Assembly (NCBI RefSeq): GCF_016862455.1
Contig: NZ_BOMZ01000053.1
Location: forward strand, 1 to 41,257
Length of the DNA stretch: 41,257 nt
Direction of reading: 5' to 3'
From: Actinoplanes utahensis
GTDB taxonomy: Bacteria; Actinomycetota; Actinomycetes; Mycobacteriales; Micromonosporaceae
Shown here: piece after piece, positions 7,949 to 15,439 of the stretch
Layout of the letters: each line of letters opens with the position of its first letter
Position numbering within the stretch: the stretch's first letter is position 1
Translations under genes and position numbers: made by a program
The notes under the pieces: model-generated
The model's database searches: none
What the model saw: the letters and a program-made list of their open reading frames with translations, nothing else
Told to the model about the DNA's origin: nothing

Positions 7949-8851
7949 ATGAGTGAGGCGCCCTCGACGACACCGGTGTGCTATCGCCATCCGTCACGAG
8001 AGACCCTGCTCAGCTGCAGCCGGTGTGAGCGTCCGATCTGCACCAGTTGCATGAACGACGCGGTGGTCGGGCACCAGTGCCCCGAGTGTGTCAAAGAGGG
8101 ACGCCGCAGCCAGCGGCCGGCGCGCACCGCCTTCGGCGGGAGCCGCGCCGGCCAGCTCGGCTGGGTGACCACCGGCATCATCGCGATCAACGTGATCGTC
8201 ATGATCGTCTCAGCGATCTACGGCGGTCCGCGCGCCATCGCCGGTGGCGGCGGCTGGGGCCTGCTCGGCAGCAGCACCCCGGTCACCGACTGGGGCGAGG
8301 TGCTGGGCCTGGCCCTCTATCCCGACGGTGAGATCCACGGCGTCGCCCAGGGCGAGTGGTACCGGCTGTTCACCGCCATGTGGCTGCACTACGGCGCGGT
8401 GCACCTGCTGCTCAACATGATGCTGGTGGCGCAGGTCGGCCGCTATCTTGAGGGTCACCTCGGCCCGCTGCGGTTCGCCGGGCTCTACCTGCTGGCCGGC
8501 ATCGGCGGCAACGTGACGGCCTACGTCTTCCAGGCGCCGAACCAGCCGTCCGCGGGCGCGTCCACCGCCACGTTCGGCCTGATCCTGGCGGTCATCGTGA
8601 TCAACCGCCGGTTGATGCGGGACTCCAGCGCGATGACGTCCACGCTGGTGGTCAATCTGATCTTCACGTTCACCATCCCGTACATCTCGATCGCCGGTCA
8701 CCTCGGCGGTCTGGCGGCGGGCGGCGCCGCGGCTGCCGTCCTCGCCTATGCCGACCGGCCGCATCGGGGCGTCAAACAGGCGATCGGCCTGGGAGCGCTG
8801 CTCGTGGTGATCGTGGTCGCGGCGGTCGTCCGGACCGGGAGCATCGTCTAG
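7949..8851 (+). CDS. Rhomboid-family intramembrane serine protease with N-terminal zinc finger
   Basis: The 300-residue protein starts with a B-box-like zinc-binding domain: C11, H14, C23, C26, C31, C34, H42, C44 and C47. Six or seven transmembrane helices follow from about residue 72. Rhomboid hallmarks are EWYRL (136-140), HLLLN (152-156), the catalytic serine S205 in GAST and the catalytic histidine H251 in GHLGGL. It would cleave membrane proteins within the bilayer, and the zinc finger may bind a cytosolic partner. The gene follows the cyclophilin and precedes a convergent PH-domain gene, an arrangement found near crgA in many actinomycetes. crgA itself is not visible here. Confidence 0.92.
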   Translation: MSEAPSTTPVCYRHPSRETLLSCSRCERPICTSCMNDAVVGHQCPECVKEGRRSQRPARTAFGGSRAGQLGWVTTGIIAINVIVMIVSAIYGGPRAIAGGGGWGLLGSSTPVTDWGEVLGLALYPDGEIHGVAQGEWYRLFTAMWLHYGAVHLLLNMMLVAQVGRYLEGHLGPLRFAGLYLLAGIGGNVTAYVFQAPNQPSAGASTATFGLILAVIVINRRLMRDSSAMTSTLVVNLIFTFTIPYISIAGHLGGLAAGGAAAAVLAYADRPHRGVKQAIGLGALLVVIVVAAVVRTGSIV

Positions 8852-8873
8852 CCGGCTCTTCAGGTAAGCCCTT

Positions 8874-9290
8874 CTAGGCGACGGCGCGCAGGTCGGCCAG
8901 GGCGGCCGCCACCTCCTCCGGATGGGCGCTGAGGTCGTTGGTGGTGAACAGGTAGATGGCGTCGCCCGCGTCGATCTCCAGAAAGTCGCTGCGCAGGCCA
9001 CGGCGGGCGGTGCTCTCGACCCGGACCCGCTCGATCCGCGCCCAGGGCAGATGCCGGCGGCCGGCGAAGCCGGTGACCACCGTGATGCCCGCCGGATCCG
9101 CCGCCAGACGGACCGGGACCACCAGATCGCGGGCCGCCCACGCGGCGAGCGCGGCCGCGGCGACGACGGCGAGGCCCCAGCGGACCACGTCGCCCTCGGC
9201 GAACAGCGCGGCCAGGGCGGGCACCGCGAGGGCGGCGACCAGCTTGGCGGCCGGGAGGACGGGTCTGACTCGCCACTGCATCATCCCCAT
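8874..9290 (-). CDS. PH-domain membrane protein
   Basis: The ~138-residue protein has two adjacent hydrophobic segments (about residues 12-30 and 36-50) followed by a bacterial PH fold, marked by VVTGFAGRRHLPWARIERVRV and SDFLEIDAGDAIYLF. Small actinobacterial proteins of this kind (formerly DUF2581/PF10756-like) sit next to rhomboid and cyclophilin genes. The start is uncertain: ATG at 9290, or a downstream Met pair at 9284/9281. The ribosome-binding site is weak. Role unknown, perhaps in cell-envelope or division organisation by context. Confidence 0.8.
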   Translation of the reverse strand: MGMMQWRVRPVLPAAKLVAALAVPALAALFAEGDVVRWGLAVVAAAALAAWAARDLVVPVRLAADPAGITVVTGFAGRRHLPWARIERVRVESTARRGLRSDFLEIDAGDAIYLFTTNDLSAHPEEVAAALADLRAVA

Positions 9291-9392
9291 CACTATTCCA
9301 GAATGATTCACACCACCCTCGGCGAGCTGTTGTAATTCGATATTCAGTGGGGCCACCCGCCTCTTCCGGCATTCATCTTCCGTTAACACTGC

Positions 9393-9824
9393 ATGGACGT
9401 GTTCGCCAGTACGTTCCACCCCGCGGCCGAGGCCGCCGCGGCCCTGCCGGGGGCCGGCCGGCACCTTTCGATCTTCCGCAACTGCGTGGACCCGGACGAC
9501 CCGGCGGTCCTGGTGGCGCGCTGCGTGCGCCCCGGATCGCCGCTCTCCGGCGACTGGTTCCTGCTGCTGACCCAGCGCCGGCTGGTGGTCACCCAGGAGA
9601 CCCGGCCGCTGCACCGGCTGCGCCTGCACCTCAACGCGAACCTGCGCCTGCTCAGTAACGTGACGTGGCGCCTCGACCTGTCCAAGCCGGGCATCGAACT
9701 GGCCGTCACCGCGATGGACGGGGTGCGCGAGCGGTTCCGGATGCGCCTGAACGACTCCGCGACCGCGTGGCGGGTCGAGGAACTGTTGCGGGAGGGTTTC
9801 CTCCCCAAGCCCCTCACGGTCTAG
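9393..9824 (+). CDS. Conserved hypothetical protein, possibly PH/GRAM-like
   Basis: The 143-residue soluble protein has no signal or membrane segment. The central region SGDWFLLLTQRRLVVTQET followed by alternating strands and a C-terminal helix (TAWRVEELLREGF) resembles a bacterial PH/GRAM-like fold. This is a weak structural impression only. Codon usage is typical of the neighbourhood, which supports a real gene. It is divergent from the PH-domain gene and convergent with the transketolase pair. No ribosome-binding site is obvious before the ATG. Confidence 0.7.
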   Translation: MDVFASTFHPAAEAAAALPGAGRHLSIFRNCVDPDDPAVLVARCVRPGSPLSGDWFLLLTQRRLVVTQETRPLHRLRLHLNANLRLLSNVTWRLDLSKPGIELAVTAMDGVRERFRMRLNDSATAWRVEELLREGFLPKPLTV

Positions 9825-9833
9825 ATCCGGCGT

Positions 9834-9870
9834 GGGTATTCCGGCCGCGCCCCGTGCGCCCGAAATACCC
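9834..9870. terminator. Possible bidirectional hairpin between convergent genes
   Basis: GGGTATT (9834-9840) and AATACCC (9864-9870) pair around a GC-rich 23-nt loop, between two convergent gene ends (9824 and 9880). The stem is short and no U-tract follows, so the call is tentative. Confidence 0.35.
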
Positions 9871-9879
9871 ATCCTGGTG

Positions 9880-10752
9880 TCAGCCGAGGAACTCGCTGAT
9901 CGACCGGCGCAGCCCGGCCGGATCGAGGCCGTGGGCGCGCGCGTGGTCACGCATGCTGCCGTACCTGCGCACCTCGGCGCGCCCGACGCCCAGGTGCAGC
10001 GCCCGGTGCGGCAGCCCGCTCAGCGCCTCGCTGACCAGCCCGGCCGACGTGCCCTTCAGATAGGGCTCCACGACGACGAGCTCACCGGCCCGCATCAGCG
10101 ACCGGAGGCCACCGGTGTCCAGCGGCCGGGGCGTGTTGGTGTAGGCCACCGTCACGTCCAGGCCCCGGGTGGCCTCCAGAACCGGGTCCAGCATCGGCCC
10201 CACCGCCACCACCAGCGGCCCGCCGTGCCGCAGCGCCCGCAGGCCGCCGCCGTCCGGCTGCGCCCGGCTGTTCTCCTGCTCGGAGAGCCGCACGTAGACC
10301 CGGTCGTCGTGGCGGGCCGCGTCGCGCAGCATCGCCGGCACCTCGTCCCGGTGGCCGGGCACGTGCACGGTCCAGCCGTCCAGGGTGTCCAGCAGGGCCA
10401 CGTCGCCCGGGGACTGGTGGGTGTAGCCCTCGGCCGCCGCGTCGTACGACCCGCCGATGCTGACCAGCACCGCGCCCACGTCCTGGTGCCCGAGGTCGAG
10501 TTTGATCTGCTCGTAGGCCCGGTCGATCAGGAACGGCGCGTACGAGTGCAGGTACGGCCGCATCCCGGTGAGCGCGAGCCCGCCGCCCACCCCGGCCATC
10601 AACTGCTCCCGGATACCGACGTTGAACACCCGGTCCGGGTGGCGGCGCTGCGCGTCGCGGAACGAGGCGGCCGAGATGTCGGCGACCACCAGCGCGGTCC
10701 GCGGGTCGGCGTCGAGCAGTTCCTTCGTGGTGTCGATGAACGTCTGCCTCAT
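9880..10752 (-). CDS. Transketolase, C-terminal (pyrimidine-binding) subunit
   Basis: The 290-residue protein corresponds to the second half of transketolase. It has the Pyr domain with the glutamate and phenylalanine of the thiamine site in FNVGIREQLMAGVGGGLAL (residues about 43-61), followed by the C-terminal domain (ALRHGGPLVVAVGPMLDPVLEAT and LVVVEPYLKGTSAG). It pairs with the N-terminal subunit encoded immediately upstream, and the two genes overlap in an ATGA (10749-10752), so translation is coupled. Together they should transfer two-carbon ketol units. Split transketolases often serve specialised sugar or secondary metabolism, and the natural substrate here is not known. Confidence 0.92.
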   Translation of the reverse strand: MRQTFIDTTKELLDADPRTALVVADISAASFRDAQRRHPDRVFNVGIREQLMAGVGGGLALTGMRPYLHSYAPFLIDRAYEQIKLDLGHQDVGAVLVSIGGSYDAAAEGYTHQSPGDVALLDTLDGWTVHVPGHRDEVPAMLRDAARHDDRVYVRLSEQENSRAQPDGGGLRALRHGGPLVVAVGPMLDPVLEATRGLDVTVAYTNTPRPLDTGGLRSLMRAGELVVVEPYLKGTSAGLVSEALSGLPHRALHLGVGRAEVRRYGSMRDHARAHGLDPAGLRRSISEFLG

Positions 10753-11414
10753 AGCGCCGCCACCACCAGGTGCGGCCGGTCGCCGACGGCCCGCAGAGCC
10801 CGTTCGATCTCGTCGTGATCGCGCCCGCCGACCACCGACACGCCCCAGTCGGGGAAGCGCGCCGGGATTCCGCCGGGCCAGCCGTGCGTGGCCGACCGGT
10901 TGTCGATCACGATCGCGGTGATCGGCAGCCGGATCGCGGCCGCGTACGCGATCGCCTCGTGGTTCGATCCCTCGTCCAGTTCCGCGTCGCCGAGCAGCAC
11001 GAACGTCCGGGTGTCCAGGTGACCCTGGGCGCGCAGGCCGAGCGCCGTGCCGACGGCGAGCCCCAGCCCGTGCCCGAGCGATCCGGTGCCGACCTCGACG
11101 CCCGGGATCAGCAGCCGGTCGGGATGGTGGCCGAGCGGGCTGTCCCAGCCGCCCATGTCGTCGAGCCATTCCGCGGGGATGAACCCCTTGGCGGCGAGCA
11201 CGGCGTAGTACGCGGCCGGGCCGTGTCCCTTGGAGAGCAGGAAGCGGTCCCGGGCCGGATCGTCGGCGGTCCCGGGTGTGACACGTAGCACGCGGTCGTA
11301 GAGAATCCACAGCACGTCCAGTGTGGAATGCGCGCTGGGCGCGTGCTTCGCGTCGCCGGTGACACGGCTGAGCAGCGCGTGCACGGGGTGTCCTGGTGTC
11401 GTCATCACGGTCAT
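10749..11414 (-). CDS. Transketolase, N-terminal (TPP-diphosphate-binding) subunit
   Basis: The 221-residue protein carries the diphosphate-binding half of transketolase. It contains LSKGHGPAAYY, the GTGSLGHGLGLAVG glycine-rich loop, and the thiamine motif GDAELDEGSNHEA ending in IVIDN. The usual GDGE is GDAE here, a conservative change. Two starts are possible (11414 or 11405). The gene is divergent from soxR, and the 46-bp gap between start codons contains a MerR/SoxR-type palindrome, so SoxR probably controls it directly. Its stop overlaps the start of the second subunit by 4 bp. Confidence 0.92.
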   Translation of the reverse strand: MTVMTTPGHPVHALLSRVTGDAKHAPSAHSTLDVLWILYDRVLRVTPGTADDPARDRFLLSKGHGPAAYYAVLAAKGFIPAEWLDDMGGWDSPLGHHPDRLLIPGVEVGTGSLGHGLGLAVGTALGLRAQGHLDTRTFVLLGDAELDEGSNHEAIAYAAAIRLPITAIVIDNRSATHGWPGGIPARFPDWGVSVVGGRDHDEIERALRAVGDRPHLVVAAL

Positions 11415-11430
11415 GTGCTTAGGCTGCTAC

Positions 11431-11446
11431 TTGAAGTTCACTTCAA
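11431..11446. promoter_or_regulatory. SoxR/MerR-type operator
   Basis: TTGAAGT and ACTTCAA form a perfect 7-bp inverted repeat around a 2-bp centre. It lies 14 bp before the soxR ATG and 16 bp before the farther transketolase start. MerR-family activators bind such dyads between a widely spaced -35 and -10. On the minus strand a TTGAGT element overlaps the edge of the dyad, in keeping with control of the transketolase promoter and autoregulation. Confidence 0.7.
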
Positions 11447-11460
11447 CTCAAGGGAGCTAC

Positions 11461-11940
11461 ATGGAGACGCTCACCATCGGCGAACTCTCGGCGCGCAGCG
11501 GCGTCGCACCGTCGGCCCTGCGCTTCTACGAGCGGGAGGGGCTGATCCACGCCTCCCGGACCAGCGGCAACCAGCGGCGGTACGACCGCGCCGAGCTGCG
11601 CCGGGTGTCCTTCATCAAGATCGCCCAGCAGGTCGGGGTCTCGCTCGACGAGATCCGCGAGGCGCTCGCCTCCCTGCCGGAGAACCGCACCCCCACCAAG
11701 GCCGACTGGTCCCGGCTGTCGGCCCGCTGGCGTTACCGGCTCCAGGAGCGGATCACCGTGCTGGAACGCCTGCGGGACGAGCTCAGCGGCTGCATCGGCT
11801 GTGGCTGCCTGTCCCTGCAACGGTGCAAACTCGCCAACCCGGGCGACCGCCTGGCCGCCGGCGGCACCGGGCCCCAGCGCATCCTCAACCCGGTCCTCGA
11901 CCTCAACCCGGTCCTCGACCTCAATCCGATCCTCGATTGA
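11461..11940 (+). CDS. soxR: Redox-sensitive transcriptional regulator SoxR
   Basis: The 159-residue MerR-family protein has an N-terminal winged helix (LTIGELSARSGVAPSALRFY), a dimerisation helix, and the [2Fe-2S] cluster motif C111-x2-C114-x-C116-x5-C122 (CIGCGCLSLQRC). Those features together identify SoxR. In actinomycetes SoxR responds to redox-cycling compounds through its cluster. GGGAG 5 nt upstream of the ATG is the ribosome-binding site. The C-terminal tail is unusual: three copies of LNPVLD/LNPILD (residues 142-159) encoded by an 18-bp tandem repeat ending at the stop codon. The divergent split transketolase is the probable target. Confidence 0.93.
   Translation: METLTIGELSARSGVAPSALRFYEREGLIHASRTSGNQRRYDRAELRRVSFIKIAQQVGVSLDEIREALASLPENRTPTKADWSRLSARWRYRLQERITVLERLRDELSGCIGCGCLSLQRCKLANPGDRLAAGGTGPQRILNPVLDLNPVLDLNPILD
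11885..11938 (+). repeat. 18-bp tandem repeat in the soxR 3' end
   Basis: Three near-identical 18-bp units, CTCAACCCGGTCCTCGAC, encode the hexapeptide LNPVLD; the third unit has changed to LNPILD. The array ends at the TGA stop. Repeat slippage would change tail length in multiples of six residues without a frameshift. Confidence 0.8.
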
Positions 11941-12004
11941 GACTGAGGCGGACGGAGGGGGCCGCCCGGCCCCCGACGGGAACGCGGGGCCGGGGAGATC
12001 GAGC

Positions 12005-12088
12005 GGAGGATGTGGGATTCGAACCCACGATGAGTTTCCCCATACCGGTTTTCAAGACCGGCGCCATCGGCCACTAGGCGAATCCTCC
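12005..12088 (-). tRNA. tRNA-Ser (anticodon UGA)
   Basis: Reading the minus strand, the acceptor arm GGAGGAT pairs with ATCCTCC, the anticodon loop is CTTGAAA within CCGGT/ACCGG (anticodon TGA), a long variable arm (TATGGGGAAACTCATC) marks a class II serine tRNA, and the T arm GTGGGTTCGAATCCCAC is standard. The 3' CCA is not encoded. Confidence 0.95.
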
Positions 12089-12156
12089 AGCGGTGCGGGG
12101 TCCAGTCTGCCATTCGCGATTGGTTCTTGTCGTACCGGTGGGGCAGAGTCGGGCTC

Positions 12157-13119
12157 ATGCACGCGATCGTGATCGAGGACAAGCGGCTCGTCTGGGCCGA
12201 GGTGCCGGAGCCGGAGGCGGGCGAGGGCGAGGTGATCGTCGACGTCACGGCGTCGGCGGTGAACCGGGCGGACGTTCTGCAGCGGCAGGGTTTCTATCCA
12301 CCGCCGCCGGGCGCGCCGGCCCATCCGGGCCTGGAGTGCTCCGGGGTGATCAGCGCGGTCGGGCCGGGGGTCACCGGGCATCACGTGGGTGAGCGGGTCT
12401 GCGCGCTGCTGGCCGGCGGTGGTTACGCCGAGCGGGTGGCCGTGCCGGCGGGTCAGCTGCTGCCGGTGCCGGCCGGGTTGTCGCTGGTCGAGGCCGCGAC
12501 CCTGCCCGAGGTGGCCTGCACGGTGTGGTCCAACGTGGTGGACCGGGATCGCCTGCGTCCCGGCGAGACGCTGCTGGTGCACGGCGGTGGCAGTGGGATC
12601 GGCACGTTCGCGGTGCAGCTCGGGGTTGCGCTGGGAGCGAAAGTGCTGGTCACCGCGCGGCAGGAGAAACACGAGCGGCTGCGCGCGCTCGGCGCCGACC
12701 TGACGATCGACTACCGGACCGAGGATTTCGTACGGGTCTCGCGCGACCACACCGGCGGCCGCGGGGTCGACGTGGTGCTGGACATCATCGGTGCGAAGTA
12801 CCTGGCCCGCAACGTCGAGGCACTCGCGCCGGAGGGGCGGATCACGGTGATCGGCATGCAGGGCGGCCGGTCCGCCGAGCTCGATCTGGGCGCCTTGATG
12901 GCCAAGCGTGGCCGGGTGTCGTCGACCTCGTTGCGGGCCCGTCCGGCGGCCGACAAGGCGCGGATCGTGGCCGGTGTGCGTGACCAGGTCTGGCCGCTGG
13001 TCGCCGCCGGTCTGGTGAAACCGGTCATCCATCGCACGTTCCCGCTGTCCGAGGCGGCCGCCGCGCACGAGTTGATGGAGTCCGGTGACCACTTCGGGAA
13101 GATCGTGCTCCAGCGCTGA
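12157..13119 (+). CDS. NAD(P)H quinone oxidoreductase, zinc-independent MDR family
   Basis: The 320-residue protein is a medium-chain dehydrogenase/reductase of the quinone oxidoreductase (QOR/PIG3) type. It has an N-terminal GroES-like domain (SAVNRADVLQRQGFYPPPPG, HPGLECSG) without the catalytic zinc ligands. The Rossmann motif VHGGGSGIGTFAVQL (residues about 145-159) binds NADPH. It probably reduces quinones or related electrophiles in the cytoplasm. The gene lies just upstream-to-downstream of a tRNA on the opposite strand. Translation starts at ATG 12157, though the ribosome-binding site is poor. No soxR-like dyad precedes it, despite the nearby soxR. Confidence 0.92.
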   Translation: MHAIVIEDKRLVWAEVPEPEAGEGEVIVDVTASAVNRADVLQRQGFYPPPPGAPAHPGLECSGVISAVGPGVTGHHVGERVCALLAGGGYAERVAVPAGQLLPVPAGLSLVEAATLPEVACTVWSNVVDRDRLRPGETLLVHGGGSGIGTFAVQLGVALGAKVLVTARQEKHERLRALGADLTIDYRTEDFVRVSRDHTGGRGVDVVLDIIGAKYLARNVEALAPEGRITVIGMQGGRSAELDLGALMAKRGRVSSTSLRARPAADKARIVAGVRDQVWPLVAAGLVKPVIHRTFPLSEAAAAHELMESGDHFGKIVLQR

Positions 13120-13223
13120 TCACACTTCCGGGTGAACGGTAACGGAGGTATATGACCGATAAGCCCGGATATGCGGCGAGTCGTGACCTCGTCCGGCCGC
13201 GGCCCACCCAGCATGGACGGACA

Positions 13224-13246
13224 ACGCGTCCGGTAGGCGGACGCGT
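13224..13246. promoter_or_regulatory. 9-bp inverted repeat before the DUF4352-like gene
   Basis: ACGCGTCCG (13224-13232) and CGGACGCGT (13238-13246) form a perfect dyad with a 5-bp centre, 20 bp upstream of the GTG at 13267. It may be an operator or a leader hairpin; no adjacent regulator gene is obvious. Confidence 0.5.
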
Positions 13247-13266
13247 ACCGACCGCTGGGGAAGACC

Positions 13267-13860
13267 GTGACGTACGCACCGCACCGCACCCCACCCGTCC
13301 GGCACGCCCCGTCGCACGAGGACGGCGCGGATCCGGCGCTGCGGTGGCGCGCGCGGCTGTGGATCGCCGGCGGCATCGTCGTCTCGGCCGCGCTCGTCGT
13401 CTTCGGCGTGTGGGCGGTGGTGACCACCCCGCCGCCTCCGGCCGTGCTGCCGGACGGCCCGGTCTCCGGGGTGTCCCAGGTCAGCGGCTTCCGGTTCGAT
13501 GTGACCGGGCTGCGCTGCGGCGTGTCGTCGATCGGCCCGGAAGGCCTGGAACAGCGGCCCGGCGGGCAATTCTGCCTGCTGGACGTGAATGTGACGAACA
13601 AGGGCCGGGAACCGGAACTGTTCAACAGCGAGGTTCTGCGGATCCACGACGCCAACGGCGAAGCCTACGCCGTCGCCGAGCAGGCCGCGGTCTTTCTCAA
13701 CGATCGAAACCCGACCCTGCTCAACGAGATCGAGCCGGGGGACACGGTGGCCGGTGTGATCCCCTTCGACGTGCCGGTGGACGCCGAGCTCAATCAGGTG
13801 ACACTGCGCGGCACGCTGTCCACTCCGGGCGTACGCCTCGATCTCCCGGATCCGCGCTGA
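13267..13860 (+). CDS. Membrane-anchored DUF4352-like exported protein
   Basis: The 197-residue protein has a cytoplasmic N-terminus of about 27 residues, one transmembrane anchor (about 31-52) and an extracytoplasmic beta-sandwich. Two cysteines flank the sandwich core (GLRCGVSSIG and GGQFCLLDVNVTNKG), and the phrase LLDVNVTNKGREPELF is the typical DUF4352 strand pair. Such domains are immunoglobulin-like and often found on actinobacterial surface proteins; the role is unknown. The start is GTG with GGGGA 6 nt upstream. An out-of-frame ATG with a better ribosome-binding site exists at 13152 but its frame is non-coding in character. Confidence 0.82.
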   Translation: MTYAPHRTPPVRHAPSHEDGADPALRWRARLWIAGGIVVSAALVVFGVWAVVTTPPPPAVLPDGPVSGVSQVSGFRFDVTGLRCGVSSIGPEGLEQRPGGQFCLLDVNVTNKGREPELFNSEVLRIHDANGEAYAVAEQAAVFLNDRNPTLLNEIEPGDTVAGVIPFDVPVDAELNQVTLRGTLSTPGVRLDLPDPR

Positions 13861-14069
13861 ACACAGCGTTTATCGGTTCGTGATCGGGGATCAATTATGT
13901 GAATCATGCCCCGGCGGATTCGATGTTGTGTTGGCATGGTCCACGGAATATGCACGGTTGTCCGGGTTCCCATTGCCCACCTTCGACGGCGGCATAAGCG
14001 CGGCAGGCACCATCGGCCGCGTTTGGATGGGATTCGCGCGAGTGCCCCGGGCCTATTTCGGAGGCAACA

Positions 14070-15026
14070 CTGCACGGTTCGTCCACCCGCCGGGTGCTGA
14101 CCGCCGGCGCGCTCGCGCTGGCCGTCATCACGCCGGCCCTAGACCCGGTCGAGCACAGCGCTGAGGCGGTCACGACGCCCCAGTCCCTGCCGGCCACACC
14201 GGACCTCACGGATCACCCGATCGATGTGGAGATTCAGAAGCGACAGCTCGACGAGCCGGCGGCGTCCAGCCTGACGGAACCGCGCCCGGACCGGCTCAGG
14301 GAGATCCGGTTCGACGCCGGCCTCACGCCGCCGGCGCCGCCCGCCCTGCTGGGCCGCCAAGCCGCTGATCAGCGGGTCTCCCGTGCGATACCGCGCCGGC
14401 CCGCCGCACTGCGCCCCGCCACCCGGGTACGCCCGGCGCCGGTCCTCCGCCGCCCCGCCCGGCTCATCCGGCCGGTCGAGGTCCGGCAGGTGACCCGGCC
14501 CGCTGCCCGGCCAGCTGCCCGGCCGGTGGCGCGGGAGATCCGGACCGTGCGAGACACGGCCCGCGCCCGGACGACGCGGATCGCCCGCAAGGCCGTCGTG
14601 GTGCAGCGCCGCCAGGTGACCCTGTCGCCCGGCAAGGTCAGCCGGACGGCCCGTAGCACCGGCGTGCGGCGGATGCGGACCTCGTCGGCGGCGCGGGACA
14701 TGCGGGCGGTGATCGCGTACGCCCGGTCGCAGGTCGGCAAGCGCTACGTCCGCGGTGGGGAGGGACCGTACGGCTTCGACTGCTCGGGCCTCACCAAGCG
14801 CGCCTACGCCAGGGCCGGCCTGCGCCTGCCGCACTCCTCCGGGGCACAGGCCCGGCGGGCCAGGACGGTCTCGCGCTCCAAGGCGCGTCCCGGCGATCTG
14901 GTGGTGGGCTCCGGGCACGTGGGCATCTACATGGGCAACGGGATGATGATCGACGCGGGGAACCACCGCACCGGCGTCGTCTACCGCAAGCTCTACCGCG
15001 GCCTGTCCGTCTCACGGCTTGGCTGA
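14070..15026 (+). CDS. Secreted NlpC/P60 endopeptidase with Arg-rich linker, probable CTG start
   Basis: The C-terminal 120 residues are an NlpC/P60 peptidoglycan endopeptidase: catalytic Cys in GFDCSGLTKRAY, His in GHVGIYMGNG, and a third polar residue in AGNHRTG. GGAGG at 14060-14064 is 5 nt before a CTG at 14070. That start gives a basic n-region with an RR pair (SSTRRVLTAGALALAV), a hydrophobic core and an AEA-type cleavage site. The nearest alternative, GTG 14094, is 29 nt from the ribosome-binding site and removes the basic n-region. About 140 residues between signal and enzyme are extremely rich in Arg, Pro and Ala and probably disordered, perhaps binding anionic cell-wall polymers. 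No c-di-AMP riboswitch could be recognised upstream. Confidence 0.87.
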   Translation: MHGSSTRRVLTAGALALAVITPALDPVEHSAEAVTTPQSLPATPDLTDHPIDVEIQKRQLDEPAASSLTEPRPDRLREIRFDAGLTPPAPPALLGRQAADQRVSRAIPRRPAALRPATRVRPAPVLRRPARLIRPVEVRQVTRPAARPAARPVAREIRTVRDTARARTTRIARKAVVVQRRQVTLSPGKVSRTARSTGVRRMRTSSAARDMRAVIAYARSQVGKRYVRGGEGPYGFDCSGLTKRAYARAGLRLPHSSGAQARRARTVSRSKARPGDLVVGSGHVGIYMGNGMMIDAGNHRTGVVYRKLYRGLSVSRLG

Positions 15027-15140
15027 GCTCACGACGGCGTCGATGCGAAAGCTCACGGCTGGCTGAGCTCACGCCGGCGTCGATGCGAAAGCTCACGGCT
15101 GGGCCGATGTGAGGGCTCACCGTCGGGTCGATGCGGAAAG
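15021..15140. repeat. 40-bp tandem repeat after the NlpC/P60 gene
   Basis: Two 40-bp units (15021-15060 and 15061-15100) differ only at 15034/15074 (a/c), and a third (15101-15140) is diverged. The first unit contains the NlpC/P60 stop codon. Each holds GCTGAGCTCACG and GCGAAAGCTCACGGCT. Read on the minus strand, GTGAGC blocks recur, as in the array at the left end of the window. Function unknown. Confidence 0.85.
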
Positions 15141-15439
15141 GCCCGGACAGCAGTCAGCACCCGCCGGTTCGACGGGTGCCGACTCGCTGACCGCCGTGGT
15201 CCTTCACGACAGCCGATCGCAACCAGGCGCGGGGATCTCGGCCACACACACCCGGTCGGATGTCTGACAGAAGCATTACCGAAGACGGGTCCGAGCATGC
15301 GCACCACCTGTGCGTTTACCCCTTCGAGTGACGGCGGGCCGCAATGCGGACGAAAGGCGCTCGTCACGTCGAACGGTTAGTCTCGGCCCATCGTGGGAAG
15401 ACCTGATCAGTTACTCACCACGTCGCCGGAGGCCACCTC
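15141..15439. other. Intergenic stretch between NlpC/P60 and PEBP genes
   Basis: No coding frame with the local codon character was found. A small hairpin, GCACCCG (15157-15163) with CGGGTGC (15173-15179), could end NlpC/P60 transcription. Near the right end TAGTCT (15378-15383) is a plausible -10 box for the PEBP gene. Nothing else is recognised. Confidence 0.5.

Noticed and set aside
13152..13266. ATG with a strong GGAGG site upstream of the DUF4352-like gene
   Set aside because: Its frame runs out of phase through the DUF4352-like gene, with composition typical of a shadow frame; the DUF4352 frame has the conserved motifs.
13861..14069. c-di-AMP (ydaO-type) riboswitch before the NlpC/P60 gene
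   Set aside because: Such riboswitches often precede cell-wall hydrolases, but I could not find their conserved core segments here.
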